A stretch of DNA of 64,000 nucleotides, from contig JADKKK010000011.1 of NCBI GenBank assembly GCA_016720545.1, positions 124,001 through 188,000 on the forward strand. The letters are read 5' to 3'. The position numbers were made by a program, and so were the translations under genes. The stretch comes from Myxococcales bacterium. GTDB lineage: Bacteria > Myxococcota_A > Polyangia > Polyangiales > Polyangiaceae. The notes beneath the pieces are model-generated. The model searched no databases. It was not told where the DNA came from and saw nothing but the letters and a program-made list of their open reading frames with translations. Below, in pieces: positions 41,444 through 50,241 of the stretch (positions are counted from its first letter, which is position 1; each line of letters starts with the position of its first letter).

Positions 41444-42967
41444 ATGTCCCGAAAGCTCGACGAGACCCTCGCGCGCATCCAGAAGGGCGGCGCCCACAAG
41501 TACCACGCGAAGAACACGGAGGCGGGCAAGCTCTTCGCGCGCGACCGCATCGCCCGGCTCTGCGATCCCGACTCGTTCCAGGAGGACGGCGCCCTCGCGA
41601 ACGTCTCCGATCACGAGCTCCCCGCGGACGGCGTGATCACCGGCACCGCCACCGTGAACGGGCGGCCCGTCGCGCTGATGGCCAACGACTCGACGGTGAA
41701 GGCCGGCTCCTGGGGCAAGCGCACGGTCGAGAAGATCCTCCGCATCCAGGAGATGGCCACCAAGCTCCGCGTGCCGATGCTCTATCTGGTGGACTCCGCG
41801 GGCGCGCGCATCACCGACCAGCTCGAAATGTTCCCGGGCCGACGCGGCGCGGGGCGCATCTTCTTCAACCAGGTGAACCTGAGCGGAGCGGTCCCGCAGG
41901 TGTGTCTGCTCTTTGGGCCGAGCGCGGCCGGCGGCGCGTACATCCCGGCGTTCTGCGATGTCGTCGTCATGGTCGAGGGCAACGCGAGCATGTACCTCGG
42001 CAGCCCGCGGATGGCCGAGATGGTCATCGGCGAGAAGGTCACCCTCGAGGAGCTCGGCGGCGCCAAGATGCACTGCTCCGTGTCCGGCTGCGGCGACGTG
42101 CTCTGCAAGACCGAGGAGGAGGCGATCGCCTTCTGCCAGCAGTATCTGAGCTACCTGCCCCAGAACTGCGACAGCGATCCCGAGGAGAGCCTCCCCAAGC
42201 CCGCCAAGGAGGGCAAGGCGATCCACGAGATCGTGCCCGCCGACGAGGGCAAGTCGTTCGACATGCGCCACGTCATCGAGGCGCTCGTCGACGAGGGCTC
42301 GTTCCTCGAGCTGAAGAAGCTCTTCGCGCGTGAGGTGCTGACGGGCTTCGCGCGCATCGAGGGGCGCGTGGTGGGCATCGTCGCGAACCAGCCGAAGTGG
42401 CTGGGCGGCATGCTGCTCGTCGACTCGGCGGACAAGGCCGCGCGCTTCATCTGGCTGTGCGACGCCTTCAACATCCCGCTCCTCTACCTGGCCGACGTGC
42501 CCGGCTTCATGATCGGCACGAAGGTCGAGCGCCAGGGCATCATCCGCGCAGGCGCGAAGATGATCGCCGCCGTGAGCGAGGCGACGGTCCCGAAGCTCTG
42601 CGTCGTGGTGCGCAAGGCGTACGGCGCGGGCCTCTACGCGATGTGCGGTCCCGCGTTCGACCCGGAGGCGACCATCGCGCTGCCCGGCGCCTCGATCGCG
42701 GTGATGGGCCCCGCGCCGGCCGTAAACGCTGTATATTACAATAAAATCCAAGAGATCCCGGCGGGGTCGGAGCGGGAGGCCTTCGTGGCCGAGAAGCAGG
42801 CCGAGTACCGCGCGGACATCGACCTCATGAAGCTCGCGAGCGACCTCATCGTCGACGCGATCGTCCCGGGCGAGCGGCTCCGCGCGGAGATCGCGCGGCG
42901 CTTCGAGCGGGCGGAGGCGAAAGACGAGCTTCGGCTCCCGAAGAAGCACATGGTCCCGCCGGTCTAG
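41444..42967 (+). CDS. acyl-CoA carboxylase carboxyltransferase (beta) subunit
   Basis: The 507-residue protein transfers CO2 from carboxybiotin to acetyl-CoA, propionyl-CoA or a related acyl-CoA. Both crotonase-like halves are complete: LRVPMLYLVDSAGARITDQ, FGPSAAGGAYIPAFCD and YLGSPRMAEMVIGE in the first; LADVPGFMIGTKVERQGIIR, RKAYGAGLYAMCGPAFDPEA in the second, with the two Gly-Gly/Gly-Ala oxyanion holes. No zinc ribbon is present, so it is of the PccB/MccB type rather than E. coli AccD. No biotin carboxylase gene is adjacent. One AT-rich codon island is at 42722-42751. Confidence 0.9.
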   Translation: MSRKLDETLARIQKGGAHKYHAKNTEAGKLFARDRIARLCDPDSFQEDGALANVSDHELPADGVITGTATVNGRPVALMANDSTVKAGSWGKRTVEKILRIQEMATKLRVPMLYLVDSAGARITDQLEMFPGRRGAGRIFFNQVNLSGAVPQVCLLFGPSAAGGAYIPAFCDVVVMVEGNASMYLGSPRMAEMVIGEKVTLEELGGAKMHCSVSGCGDVLCKTEEEAIAFCQQYLSYLPQNCDSDPEESLPKPAKEGKAIHEIVPADEGKSFDMRHVIEALVDEGSFLELKKLFAREVLTGFARIEGRVVGIVANQPKWLGGMLLVDSADKAARFIWLCDAFNIPLLYLADVPGFMIGTKVERQGIIRAGAKMIAAVSEATVPKLCVVVRKAYGAGLYAMCGPAFDPEATIALPGASIAVMGPAPAVNAVYYNKIQEIPAGSEREAFVAEKQAEYRADIDLMKLASDLIVDAIVPGERLRAEIARRFERAEAKDELRLPKKHMVPPV

Positions 42968-43002
42968 CCCGGTGCCCTTCGTAGCGCTCCGCAGGGTCGC
43001 CC

Positions 43003-44073
43003 GTGACCGCTGAGGAGGGCCCTTCGGCGCCCCTCCGCGGTGCGCCGCCTCGTGCGCGGCGCGCGGGGCGACTGCGCCGCGCGGCGCTCGTGCGCGCTCG
43101 GGTGGCGCTCTACCTCGGGCGCCGCCTCGGCCCCGCGGTCGTCGCGATGGCCGCGTACACGGCGCTCGCGGCCGCCCTCGTGCGATGGGACGGCGCCCGC
43201 CACGGCGCCGCCCTCCCCGACTGGGGCGCGACGATGTATGCGATCTACACACAGCTGTTCTTCGAGCCCACCGATCCCCTCCCGTCAACGGCGCTCGCGC
43301 GGGCGGTCTTCTGGGTGACCCCGGCGCTGGGGGCCCTCCTCGTGGCGGAGGGCATCGTGAAGGTGGGGAGCGAGGTGCTCGAGGAGGACCGCAGGCGCGC
43401 GCTGTGGGTGAGGATCATGACCGAGACATTCAAGGACCACGTGGTCGTGTGCGGGCTGGGCCATGTGGGGTTTCGCGTGGTCGAGGAGCTGCGGGCGCTC
43501 GGCCACGACGTGGTCGGCATCGAGCGCGAGGGCTCGGAGTTCGTCGCCGTCCTCCGCGACGCGGGCGTCCCGGTGCACGTGGGCGACGCGAGGAGAGACG
43601 ATCTGTTGCTCCACACCGGCATCGCGCGGGCGAAGGCGGTGGTCTGCGCCACGAACGACGACCTCGCCAACCTCGAGATCGCGCTCGACGCGAAGCGGAT
43701 GAACCCCGCGATCCGGGTCGTCATGCGCATGTTCGATCAGCGCCTCGCGGCGAAGGTGGGCGGGGCGCTCGAGCTCGACCAGAGCTTCTCCACGAGCGCG
43801 CTCTCGGCCCTCGTGATCGCGCTCTCCGCGCGCCTCGAGGGCGTAAAGAGCGCCTACCGCCTGGGAGATGGGGCGCGCGTCGTGTGCGAGCTCGACGTGC
43901 CGCGGGCGTGGACGGGGAAGACGGTGGCCGCGCTCGAGGGCACGACCGATCTCCGCGTCGTGCGGCTCGCGCGCGGGGGCGCCTACGAGGCCGCGCGCCA
44001 AGACCACGTGCTTCGGGCGGGCGACCGCGTGGTGGTGGACGCTGACGCGGACGAGCTCTCCCGCGCCGTGTAG
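43003..44073 (+). CDS. RCK (TrkA-N) protein with an atypical pore region
   Basis: The 356-residue protein has two N-terminal transmembrane helices (about residues 43-66 and 103-123) like a two-helix potassium channel, followed by a TrkA-N domain (VVVCGLGHVGFRVVEELRAL, NAD-binding) and a TrkA-C-like end. Between the helices the usual TVGYG selectivity filter is missing: MYAIYTQLFFEPTDPLP stands in its place. It may therefore be a non-selective or non-conducting sensor. GTG start at 43003; the gene follows the carboxyltransferase by 35 bases and may be in its operon. Confidence 0.75.
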   Translation: MTAEEGPSAPLRGAPPRARRAGRLRRAALVRARVALYLGRRLGPAVVAMAAYTALAAALVRWDGARHGAALPDWGATMYAIYTQLFFEPTDPLPSTALARAVFWVTPALGALLVAEGIVKVGSEVLEEDRRRALWVRIMTETFKDHVVVCGLGHVGFRVVEELRALGHDVVGIEREGSEFVAVLRDAGVPVHVGDARRDDLLLHTGIARAKAVVCATNDDLANLEIALDAKRMNPAIRVVMRMFDQRLAAKVGGALELDQSFSTSALSALVIALSARLEGVKSAYRLGDGARVVCELDVPRAWTGKTVAALEGTTDLRVVRLARGGAYEAARQDHVLRAGDRVVVDADADELSRAV

Positions 44074-44182
44074 AGGCGGCCTCGCGCCGGGGCACGCATA
44101 TCCCGAAGAACGCTCGCCGCGGCACGCGAGCGAGGAAATGGCCGTCGTGGTTTCGGCGGCGCGGGGTGTACTCTTCCTCGCC

Positions 44183-46399
44183 ATGCGAGTCTCCCGTCTC
44201 TCCGGCGTCACCACGGCGCTCGCCGCGGCCTTCGCCCTCGCGGTCGCCGCGTGCGGCACGCCGCCCACGAAGGTGCCCACGCCGGTCGACCGGCTGGCGC
44301 TCGCCTCCGAGCCCGTGACCGATGCGCGCTTCGCGACGGCGGTCAACGATCTGCTGATGTCTCCGCCGAACACACCGGAGCGCAAGGCGCGGCTCGGCGG
44401 CGTGCTCAGCCGGCAGCTCGCGCGCGCGGCCTCACGGTTCGACCAGCGCCGCCCCGAGGCGGGCACGGCCGCCGTGCGCGGGGGCCTCACGCTCGCCCAG
44501 ACCGGCGAGCTCACCGCCGAGGCGCTCGGGCCCGACGCGGCGAAGGCGCTCACGGGCGCCGCGCTCGAGTACTCGCGACGAGGCGACGAGGGCCGCGCGC
44601 GCGCCGTGTACGAGCTGCTCCACCAGGTGCTCCCAGAGGCCCAGCGCGGCGACACGCGCGGGCACCTCGACGCGCTGAAAGCTTGGCTCCAGGGCACGAC
44701 CTCGGGGGGACCGATGCAGGCCGCGGGCTCGCTCGAGAGCGCCGCCGTCGCGCGGCGCATGTTGGAGCCCACGGCGCAGGCGCGGAGCGAGGCCACGTCC
44801 TACGCGACCGCGTGGCTCGCGCAGTCGTACGAGGTGCGTCGGGTGTTCCGCGAGAGGCGCGTGCAGCCGGAGCGCGAGGAGGCGATCGAGGCGCTCCGCG
44901 CGCTCGGCACGGGCCCCACCGTGCTCGCGGCGATCCACCTCCGCGACGGGGACGCGGTCGGCGCGCTCGGCGCGATCGACAAGGCGGAGGCGCGGGGCAT
45001 CGCGCGGCAGGACCTCCTCGGCTCGCTGGAGCGCGTCGCCGAGCGCGCCGAGCCCGCCGCCTGGCTCGGGCTCCTTCGCGCCCTGCGAGCCCCGCCGCGC
45101 GACGCCGAAGACGCCCCGCAGGACGCCGATCTCCTGCGCACGGTGACCTTCTGCGTCGCCCGCGAGGCGTACCGCCTCGATCCGTCGGTCCCCGAGGTCG
45201 CGGGTGTCGTGGCCGAGGGGCTCGTCGAGCTTGGCATGCCCGACGCGGCCCCGGCCGCGCTCACGGCGGCCGTGCGTGCCCACCCCGAGCCCTCGATCCT
45301 GAGCGGCGCCATCTCCATCACGCTGCTCGCGATGCTGCGCGCGGCCGAGCTGGAAGACCTCACGCTCGCGCGCCACACGTTCCAGGCCGCGGTCCCCTTG
45401 CTGGCGATCGCCGACGACCCGAAGCTCGCGCGGCAGGCGAGCCCGAACGCCGCGCGCGCCCGCGCGATGATGGGCGAGCTGGAGGTCCGCGACGGGCACC
45501 TGAAGGAGGCCGAGGAGCTCTTCACCGCGGCGTCCCACCACGAGGCGACGGGCGCCATCCTGCTCGCCCTCGCGCGCATCGACGCACACACCAACCGCGC
45601 CGAGTCGGCCAGCACGCGCGTACAGGCTGCGCTCACGAAAGAGGACACGCTGCGCGACCCGGGGCTGCGCGGCGAGGCGCTGCTGTTCCACGCGGACCTC
45701 CTCCGCCAGCAGGGGAACCGTGAGGGCGCGCGGGCGGTGTACAGGCGGGCTCTCCAAGACCTGGCGCGGGTGCGCGCCGACTCCGAAGGCGAGCTCCGCG
45801 CGCGCGTCGAGCGACTCCTCGCGCGGGTGCTCGATCGCTTCGGCGACGCGACGGGCGCAGAGCGGGCGCTGGACCGTGCCTTCGAAGCGGGCGCGCACGA
45901 CAAGAAGCAGGCGGCGGCGACCGTGGGTCAGCAGGTGGCGAGGGCCCTGCTCCGCCGCGACCTGCGCCTGGCCCAGGCCGGCCTCAACCGTGGCGCGGCC
46001 GCGAAGCTCGAGCGCGAAGATCTCGTGTATTATGCACTTTGGACCCGCCTGCTCGAGCGCGAGTCGAAGCAGCCGACGGACGGCCTGGCGGAGAAGCTCC
46101 TCGCCCAGACCGAGGGCGATCCCCGCTGGATCGGCAAGGTCGCGGCGTTTGGGCTGGGGAAGCTGCCCGCGGCCGACCTGCTTCAGGCCGCGGCCACCCC
46201 CGCCCAACGCGCGGAGGCGTTCTTCTACGGAGCGATGGAGCGCCGGCTGCGGGGGGACACGAAGGCCGCCGAAGAGGGGCTCCGCAAGACCCTCGACCAG
46301 GGCGGCCTCGACCTCATGGAGGTCGGCCTCGCACGCGACCTGCTGAGCGACGACAAGGGCGTCCTCGGCGGCCCGCCGCCCGACGTCGGCTTGCCGTGA
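44183..46399 (+). CDS. TPR-containing lipoprotein
   Basis: The 738-residue product has lipobox VAAC (Cys24) and is otherwise almost entirely alpha-helical, with helix pairs of TPR type (for example ELEVRDGHLKEAEELFTAAS and HADLLRQQGNREGARAVYRR). It is Ala/Arg/Leu/Glu-rich throughout. A periplasmic scaffold role is inferred. It ends ten bases before the DUF58 gene, which may be co-transcribed. An AT-rich codon island is at 46025-46042. Confidence 0.75.
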   Translation: MRVSRLSGVTTALAAAFALAVAACGTPPTKVPTPVDRLALASEPVTDARFATAVNDLLMSPPNTPERKARLGGVLSRQLARAASRFDQRRPEAGTAAVRGGLTLAQTGELTAEALGPDAAKALTGAALEYSRRGDEGRARAVYELLHQVLPEAQRGDTRGHLDALKAWLQGTTSGGPMQAAGSLESAAVARRMLEPTAQARSEATSYATAWLAQSYEVRRVFRERRVQPEREEAIEALRALGTGPTVLAAIHLRDGDAVGALGAIDKAEARGIARQDLLGSLERVAERAEPAAWLGLLRALRAPPRDAEDAPQDADLLRTVTFCVAREAYRLDPSVPEVAGVVAEGLVELGMPDAAPAALTAAVRAHPEPSILSGAISITLLAMLRAAELEDLTLARHTFQAAVPLLAIADDPKLARQASPNAARARAMMGELEVRDGHLKEAEELFTAASHHEATGAILLALARIDAHTNRAESASTRVQAALTKEDTLRDPGLRGEALLFHADLLRQQGNREGARAVYRRALQDLARVRADSEGELRARVERLLARVLDRFGDATGAERALDRAFEAGAHDKKQAAATVGQQVARALLRRDLRLAQAGLNRGAAAKLEREDLVYYALWTRLLERESKQPTDGLAEKLLAQTEGDPRWIGKVAAFGLGKLPAADLLQAAATPAQRAEAFFYGAMERRLRGDTKAAEEGLRKTLDQGGLDLMEVGLARDLLSDDKGVLGGPPPDVGLP

Positions 46400-46409
46400 C
46401 GGCCTGGGC

Positions 46410-47315
46410 ATGAGCGGCGAGCTGCGCGCCAAGATGCGCTTCAAAATTGACTGGGGCTCGCTCGCGCCGCTCCGGCTGCGCGCACGAGTCTTGGCCGAGG
46501 GCGTGTACGCGGGCTCGCACCGCAGCGCGCGCCGCGGCGCGGGCGTCGAGTTCGGCGGGCACCGGCCCTACGTCCCCGGCGACGATCTCCGCTGGCTCGA
46601 TCGGCGCTCCCTCCTACGCCACGACCACCTCCTCGTCCGCGAGTTCGAGACCGAGACCGACCGGGCCCTGCGCCTGTGCCTCGACGCCACGGCGTCCATG
46701 GCGTACCGGGGCTCGCGCGCCCCGGCCTCCAAGCTCGCGTTCGCGGCGCTCGTCGCCGCCGCGCTCGCCCGCGTCTCGGTCACGAGCGGCGATCCGTTCG
46801 GCTGCGCGCTCATCGGAGGCAGCGCGCGGGGTTTGCCCGTGTCCGGAGGCCGCGAGGCGTTCGAGCGCCTCGTCGGCACGCTGGAGGCCCTCGAGGCCAC
46901 GGGTGACGGCGCGCGCGATGGCCAGCTCCTCGACGCCGGCGTCGGCGCGATCGCGCGGTCGGCCCGGCGAGGGTCGGCGATCGTCGTCTTGTCGGATCTG
47001 CTCGACCTCGGCCCCAAGGCGCCGGAGCTGGTCGCCGCGATGGCGATGCGCGGACGCGCGCTGGTGGTGCTCGAGGTGCTCGATCCGGACGAGCTCGACT
47101 TCCCGTTCGAGGAGACCACCCGGCTCCGATCGCTCGAAGGCGGGGTCGAGGTCGAATGCGACGGCGCCGCCCGCGAGCGGTACCTCGCGGCGCTCGCGCG
47201 GTCGAGAAATGCGTGGACTTCCGCGCTATTGTCCAAGAACGGGCGGCTTGTTCGCGCCAGCACCGCCGACGAGCCGGTGCTCGTGGTGCGGGCCATCCTG
47301 GACGCCTTGCGCTGA
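46410..47315 (+). CDS. DUF58 domain protein
   Basis: The 301-residue protein carries the DUF58 core HRPYVPGDDLRWLDRRSLLR (residues 51-70) and REFETETD, then a von Willebrand A-like fold. The metal site is D92-A-T-A-S, a mild variant of DxSxS. DUF58 proteins usually sit next to a MoxR AAA ATPase; none is present here. Function unknown. Confidence 0.85.
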   Translation: MSGELRAKMRFKIDWGSLAPLRLRARVLAEGVYAGSHRSARRGAGVEFGGHRPYVPGDDLRWLDRRSLLRHDHLLVREFETETDRALRLCLDATASMAYRGSRAPASKLAFAALVAAALARVSVTSGDPFGCALIGGSARGLPVSGGREAFERLVGTLEALEATGDGARDGQLLDAGVGAIARSARRGSAIVVLSDLLDLGPKAPELVAAMAMRGRALVVLEVLDPDELDFPFEETTRLRSLEGGVEVECDGAARERYLAALARSRNAWTSALLSKNGRLVRASTADEPVLVVRAILDALR

Positions 47316-47395
47316 GCGACGCGCGCGTTCTGCCCGCCTCTCGACGGGCGACGTGCGGCGAGGCCCCTGAGCGCGTACGGTGGTCACGACAACCT

Positions 47396-48160
47396 ATGGG
47401 CTCCACCGACTTCCCGCGAGGCCCGCTGCTCGCCCCGCTCACCGATCCCGTCGTCATCCCCGACGGCGACACGTTCGTCGTGCGCGCGCGGGTGTCCTTC
47501 GCCGAGGCCGCGGATCTCGCGCGCAAGGCCATCGTCGAGCGGGCCCTCCGCCCAGCCGACCTCGGCGAGCCCCCGCGCGACGTGCCCCGTCTCGTGTGGA
47601 CCCCCTTCTGGCGCGTCGACGCCGGCGTCGACACGTTCCACCTCGGGCTCTCGGGCGTGCGCGTGGGCGGCGTGCCGATCCCCTCCGGGGGAAACCGGCA
47701 CCGCGACGCGGTCCTCCTCGTCTGCGCGCGACGCGCGTTCCCCTACGAGCTCGCGCTCCCGTCGTTCCTCTCCGGCGTCGTGTCGGACCACGAGCCGCTC
47801 GAGATCGATCTAGCGGAGCTCGAGTCGCTCGGGAACTTCACCCCCGTGGGCGGTGAGCTCCTCGAGGCAGACGTGCCGCGGGAGGCCGCCGAACGCGACG
47901 CGCTCACCCTGCTCGCCCGCGCGATCTCGCCAAACAGCGCGCTGTACGTCGACACGAAGCGCCGGGTGAAATCTGCGCTGTTCGTGCGAGTGCCTCTCTA
48001 TTTCGTGCGCTATTCGTACGAAGGGGAGGCCCGAAGCCGCCCCGGCGAGGAGTACTACGTCGTGGTCTCCGGCCGCACGGGCAAGGTCGTCTCGGCCCAC
48101 CACCCCTCGGCGGTGCGCGCCGCTGCCGCTAGGATTCGACGGTTTCTCACGTTCAAGTAG
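47396..48160 (+). CDS. conserved hypothetical protein
   Basis: The 254-residue soluble protein starts at ATG 47396. Recognisable features are WTPFWRVDAGVDTFHLGLSG, the GNRHRDAVLLVCARRAFPYE segment and a C-terminal VPLYFVRYSYEGE followed by YYVVVSGRTGKVVSAHHP. The last part recalls segments in zinc-ribbon-type hypothetical proteins, but no Cys pairs are present. I do not recognise the family. The 3' end overlaps the convergent folate cyclo-ligase gene by eight bases. Confidence 0.6.
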   Translation: MGSTDFPRGPLLAPLTDPVVIPDGDTFVVRARVSFAEAADLARKAIVERALRPADLGEPPRDVPRLVWTPFWRVDAGVDTFHLGLSGVRVGGVPIPSGGNRHRDAVLLVCARRAFPYELALPSFLSGVVSDHEPLEIDLAELESLGNFTPVGGELLEADVPREAAERDALTLLARAISPNSALYVDTKRRVKSALFVRVPLYFVRYSYEGEARSRPGEEYYVVVSGRTGKVVSAHHPSAVRAAAARIRRFLTFK

Positions 48161-48821
48161 CGGGGTCGGCGCCGACGTCAGCGTCAAGGTCCGGCTCGAA
48201 CGCGCGCGCGTCGGTGACGACGTACGCCACGGGCACGTCGTGCGGGAGGGTCGGGAGATCGGCGAGCACCTGGTAGTCGTAGAGCACTGCCACGGTCCAC
48301 GCGCCGCTCTCCGCCAGCGCGCGGTCGTAGTACCCGGCGCCGTACCCGAGCCGATGGCCGCTCGGTGCGACCGCGAGGGCCGGCACGACGACCACGTCCG
48401 GCGCCTCGAGACGCGGGTGCTCGGGGCCCGGTTCGCGGAAGCCAAACCCGCGCTCCTCCAGCGCGTCCACGTTGGGGACGGTGCGGAAGCACATCACCCG
48501 CGACTCGGGATCGATGGCGGGATACCCGATGGCCACGCCCCTCGCGCGGAGCACGGCGTCGAGCGGCACGAGGCTCACCTCGTTGCGACCCTCGATGGGG
48601 AAGAACAGCGCGATGGATCGTGCCGCGTCGACGCGCGGGAGCGACAGCAGGCGCTCGCGGATCTTCTGGGATCGGGCCTCGCACGCGCCCGCGGGAGCTG
48701 CGCGTCGGAGCCCCCGCATGCGCTTGCGGAGCTCGGCCTTCACCTTCACCGCGATGACCTCGTCGGCGTAGAGGCCCGGACGCGAGCCGCCCGAGCCACC
48801 CGCGCGTTCGCGCTCGTTCAT
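48153..48821 (-). CDS. 5-formyltetrahydrofolate cyclo-ligase
   Basis: Converts 5-formyl-THF to 5,10-methenyl-THF with ATP. The 222-residue protein has KAELRKRMRGLRR, IALFFPIEGRNEVSL, VVVPALAVAPSGHRLGYGAG and GYYDRAL, all typical. The ATG at 48821 is the last base-triplet of the tandem repeat array; the frame continues into the first repeat unit but this adds only repeat-encoded residues. A Gly/Ser-rich N-terminus of about 20 residues precedes the core. Confidence 0.88.
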   Translation of the reverse strand: MNERERAGGSGGSRPGLYADEVIAVKVKAELRKRMRGLRRAAPAGACEARSQKIRERLLSLPRVDAARSIALFFPIEGRNEVSLVPLDAVLRARGVAIGYPAIDPESRVMCFRTVPNVDALEERGFGFREPGPEHPRLEAPDVVVVPALAVAPSGHRLGYGAGYYDRALAESGAWTVAVLYDYQVLADLPTLPHDVPVAYVVTDARAFEPDLDADVGADPAT

Positions 48822-49143
48822 GGCGACACCTCGCCTGCGGCTCGGGGCCGCCATCGACCTTCGTTCGCCCCCTCCGGGGCTCACTTCCAGGTTCATGGCG
48901 ACACCTCGCCTGCGGCTCGGGGCCGCCATCGACCTTCGTTCGCCCCTCCGGGGCTCACTTCCAGGTTCATGGCGACACCTCGCCTGCGGCTCGGGGCCGC
49001 CATAGACCTTCGTTCGCCCCTCCGGGGCTCACTTCCAGGTTCATGGCGACACCTCGCCTGCGGCTCGGGGCCGCCATCGACCTTCGTTCGCCCCCTCCGG
49101 GGCTCACCTCGTTCGCCCCTCCGGGGCTCACTTCCAGGTTCAT
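48819..49143. repeat. four tandem 74-75 bp hairpin-rich repeats plus a partial unit
   Basis: Units begin at 48819, 48894, 48968 and 49042 (each starting CATGGCG); the fourth is extended by a 25-base internal duplication and the array ends in CAT at 49141-49143. Copies are nearly identical (one base missing in the second and third, one substitution in the third). Each unit holds three short hairpins: GGCGA-CACC-TCGCC, GCGGC-TCGGG-GCCGC and GCCCC-TCC-GGGGC. The array fills the whole space between the methylase stop and the cyclo-ligase start, both of which are formed from an ATGAAC at the repeat edge. Confidence 0.92.
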
Positions 49144-50054
49144 CGGGCGCCCCTCCTCGCGGTGGACTTGGCCCGCGGCGCACGCGCAGGCGCGACCGCC
49201 TCTGCCTCGAAGTTCATGACGATGAGCTCACCCGCCGCGCCGCGCTTGCTCGGGTCGGAGTTGATGGGGCGACGGGCGCTCACGGGGACCCAGCGAAAGC
49301 CTGCGTAGAGCTTGCGCGTCTCGGGGGTGTCGGCGTTCGACAGCATCGCCTTTACGCCCCGCTTCGCGAGGTCGGCGAGCAAGGTCACGAGGCGCTGTTG
49401 GTCGACCATCGTGAACCCCGAGGCCGAGTACGCCGTGAACGACGCGGTCCTCGTCGCCGGCACATACGGGGGATCGAAGTAGACGAAGTCGCCCGCCACG
49501 AGCCGCCCGCACGCGGCCGCGAAGTCGTCGTTCGTGAGCTTCACGCCCGCCAAGGCGGCGTTCGCGCGCTCGAGCAGCAGCGGGTCGAGGATGCGCGGAT
49601 TCTTGTAGGTACCGAACGGGACGTTGAACTTGCCCTTCGAGTTCTCGCGCCACAGGCCGTTGAAGCAGGTGCGGTTCAAGAAGAGCAGGCGCGCGCCTCT
49701 CTCCACATCGCCGAGCTCGCGTGGGTCGATGTCGCGCACCTGATAGTAAAGTTCCTTGTCGTATCGGTAGGTGCCGAGCCGCTCGACCAGCGCGGGCAGC
49801 TCGCGCTGCACGGCTCGGTAGCAGGCGACGAGCTCGGCGTTGCGATCGTTCAGTCGCGCGCGGCGGAAGCGACGCACGGGCGCGGATGCGAGCGCGAAGA
49901 ACAGCGCGGCGCCGCCCGCGAAGGGCTCTACGTACGTGCGAATCTCCTGCGGCAGCTCGGCGAGGAGGGCCGGCACCAGCGCGGCCTTTCCGCCCGCCCA
50001 TTTGACGATCGGGCGCGCCTCGTGGACGTCGTGTGTGAGCGCTCTTCTTCGCAT
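49140..50054 (-). CDS. Dam-type DNA adenine N6-methyltransferase
   Basis: The 304-residue protein has the D12-class order: SAM site VKWAGGKAAL (residues 17-26), VEPFAGGAALFFAL, catalytic DPPY near residue 194, and INSDPSKRGAAGELIVMN. No restriction endonuclease lies nearby, so it is an orphan, likely marking DNA for repair, replication or gene regulation. The C-terminus is a basic Ala/Arg tail. Its stop codon lies at the edge of the tandem repeats. Confidence 0.9.
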   Translation of the reverse strand: MRRRALTHDVHEARPIVKWAGGKAALVPALLAELPQEIRTYVEPFAGGAALFFALASAPVRRFRRARLNDRNAELVACYRAVQRELPALVERLGTYRYDKELYYQVRDIDPRELGDVERGARLLFLNRTCFNGLWRENSKGKFNVPFGTYKNPRILDPLLLERANAALAGVKLTNDDFAAACGRLVAGDFVYFDPPYVPATRTASFTAYSASGFTMVDQQRLVTLLADLAKRGVKAMLSNADTPETRKLYAGFRWVPVSARRPINSDPSKRGAAGELIVMNFEAEAVAPARAPRAKSTARRGAR

Positions 50055-50241
50055 GGGGCCGGCGCGCAGGCTGGCATAGACCCACGGGCACGGCCACCTT
50101 CACGTCAACGGCTGCCTCGCCTGGATCCCCCGCGTGGGACGCGGCCGCACCACCGCCCCTGCCCCGCTGGTCGGGGACGGCGCGGAGGCGCCACGTTTTC
50201 CGGCGAGCTCGTCGAGGAACGGGTCTTGCTGCCGGGAGCCG

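Noticed and set aside
41091..41636. Open frame starting before the carboxyltransferase
   Set aside because: It overlaps the terminator and the real gene in another frame, and has no family similarity or ribosome binding site.
48819..49143. CRISPR array
   Set aside because: The 74-75 bp units are contiguous with no unique spacers and no cas genes are nearby.
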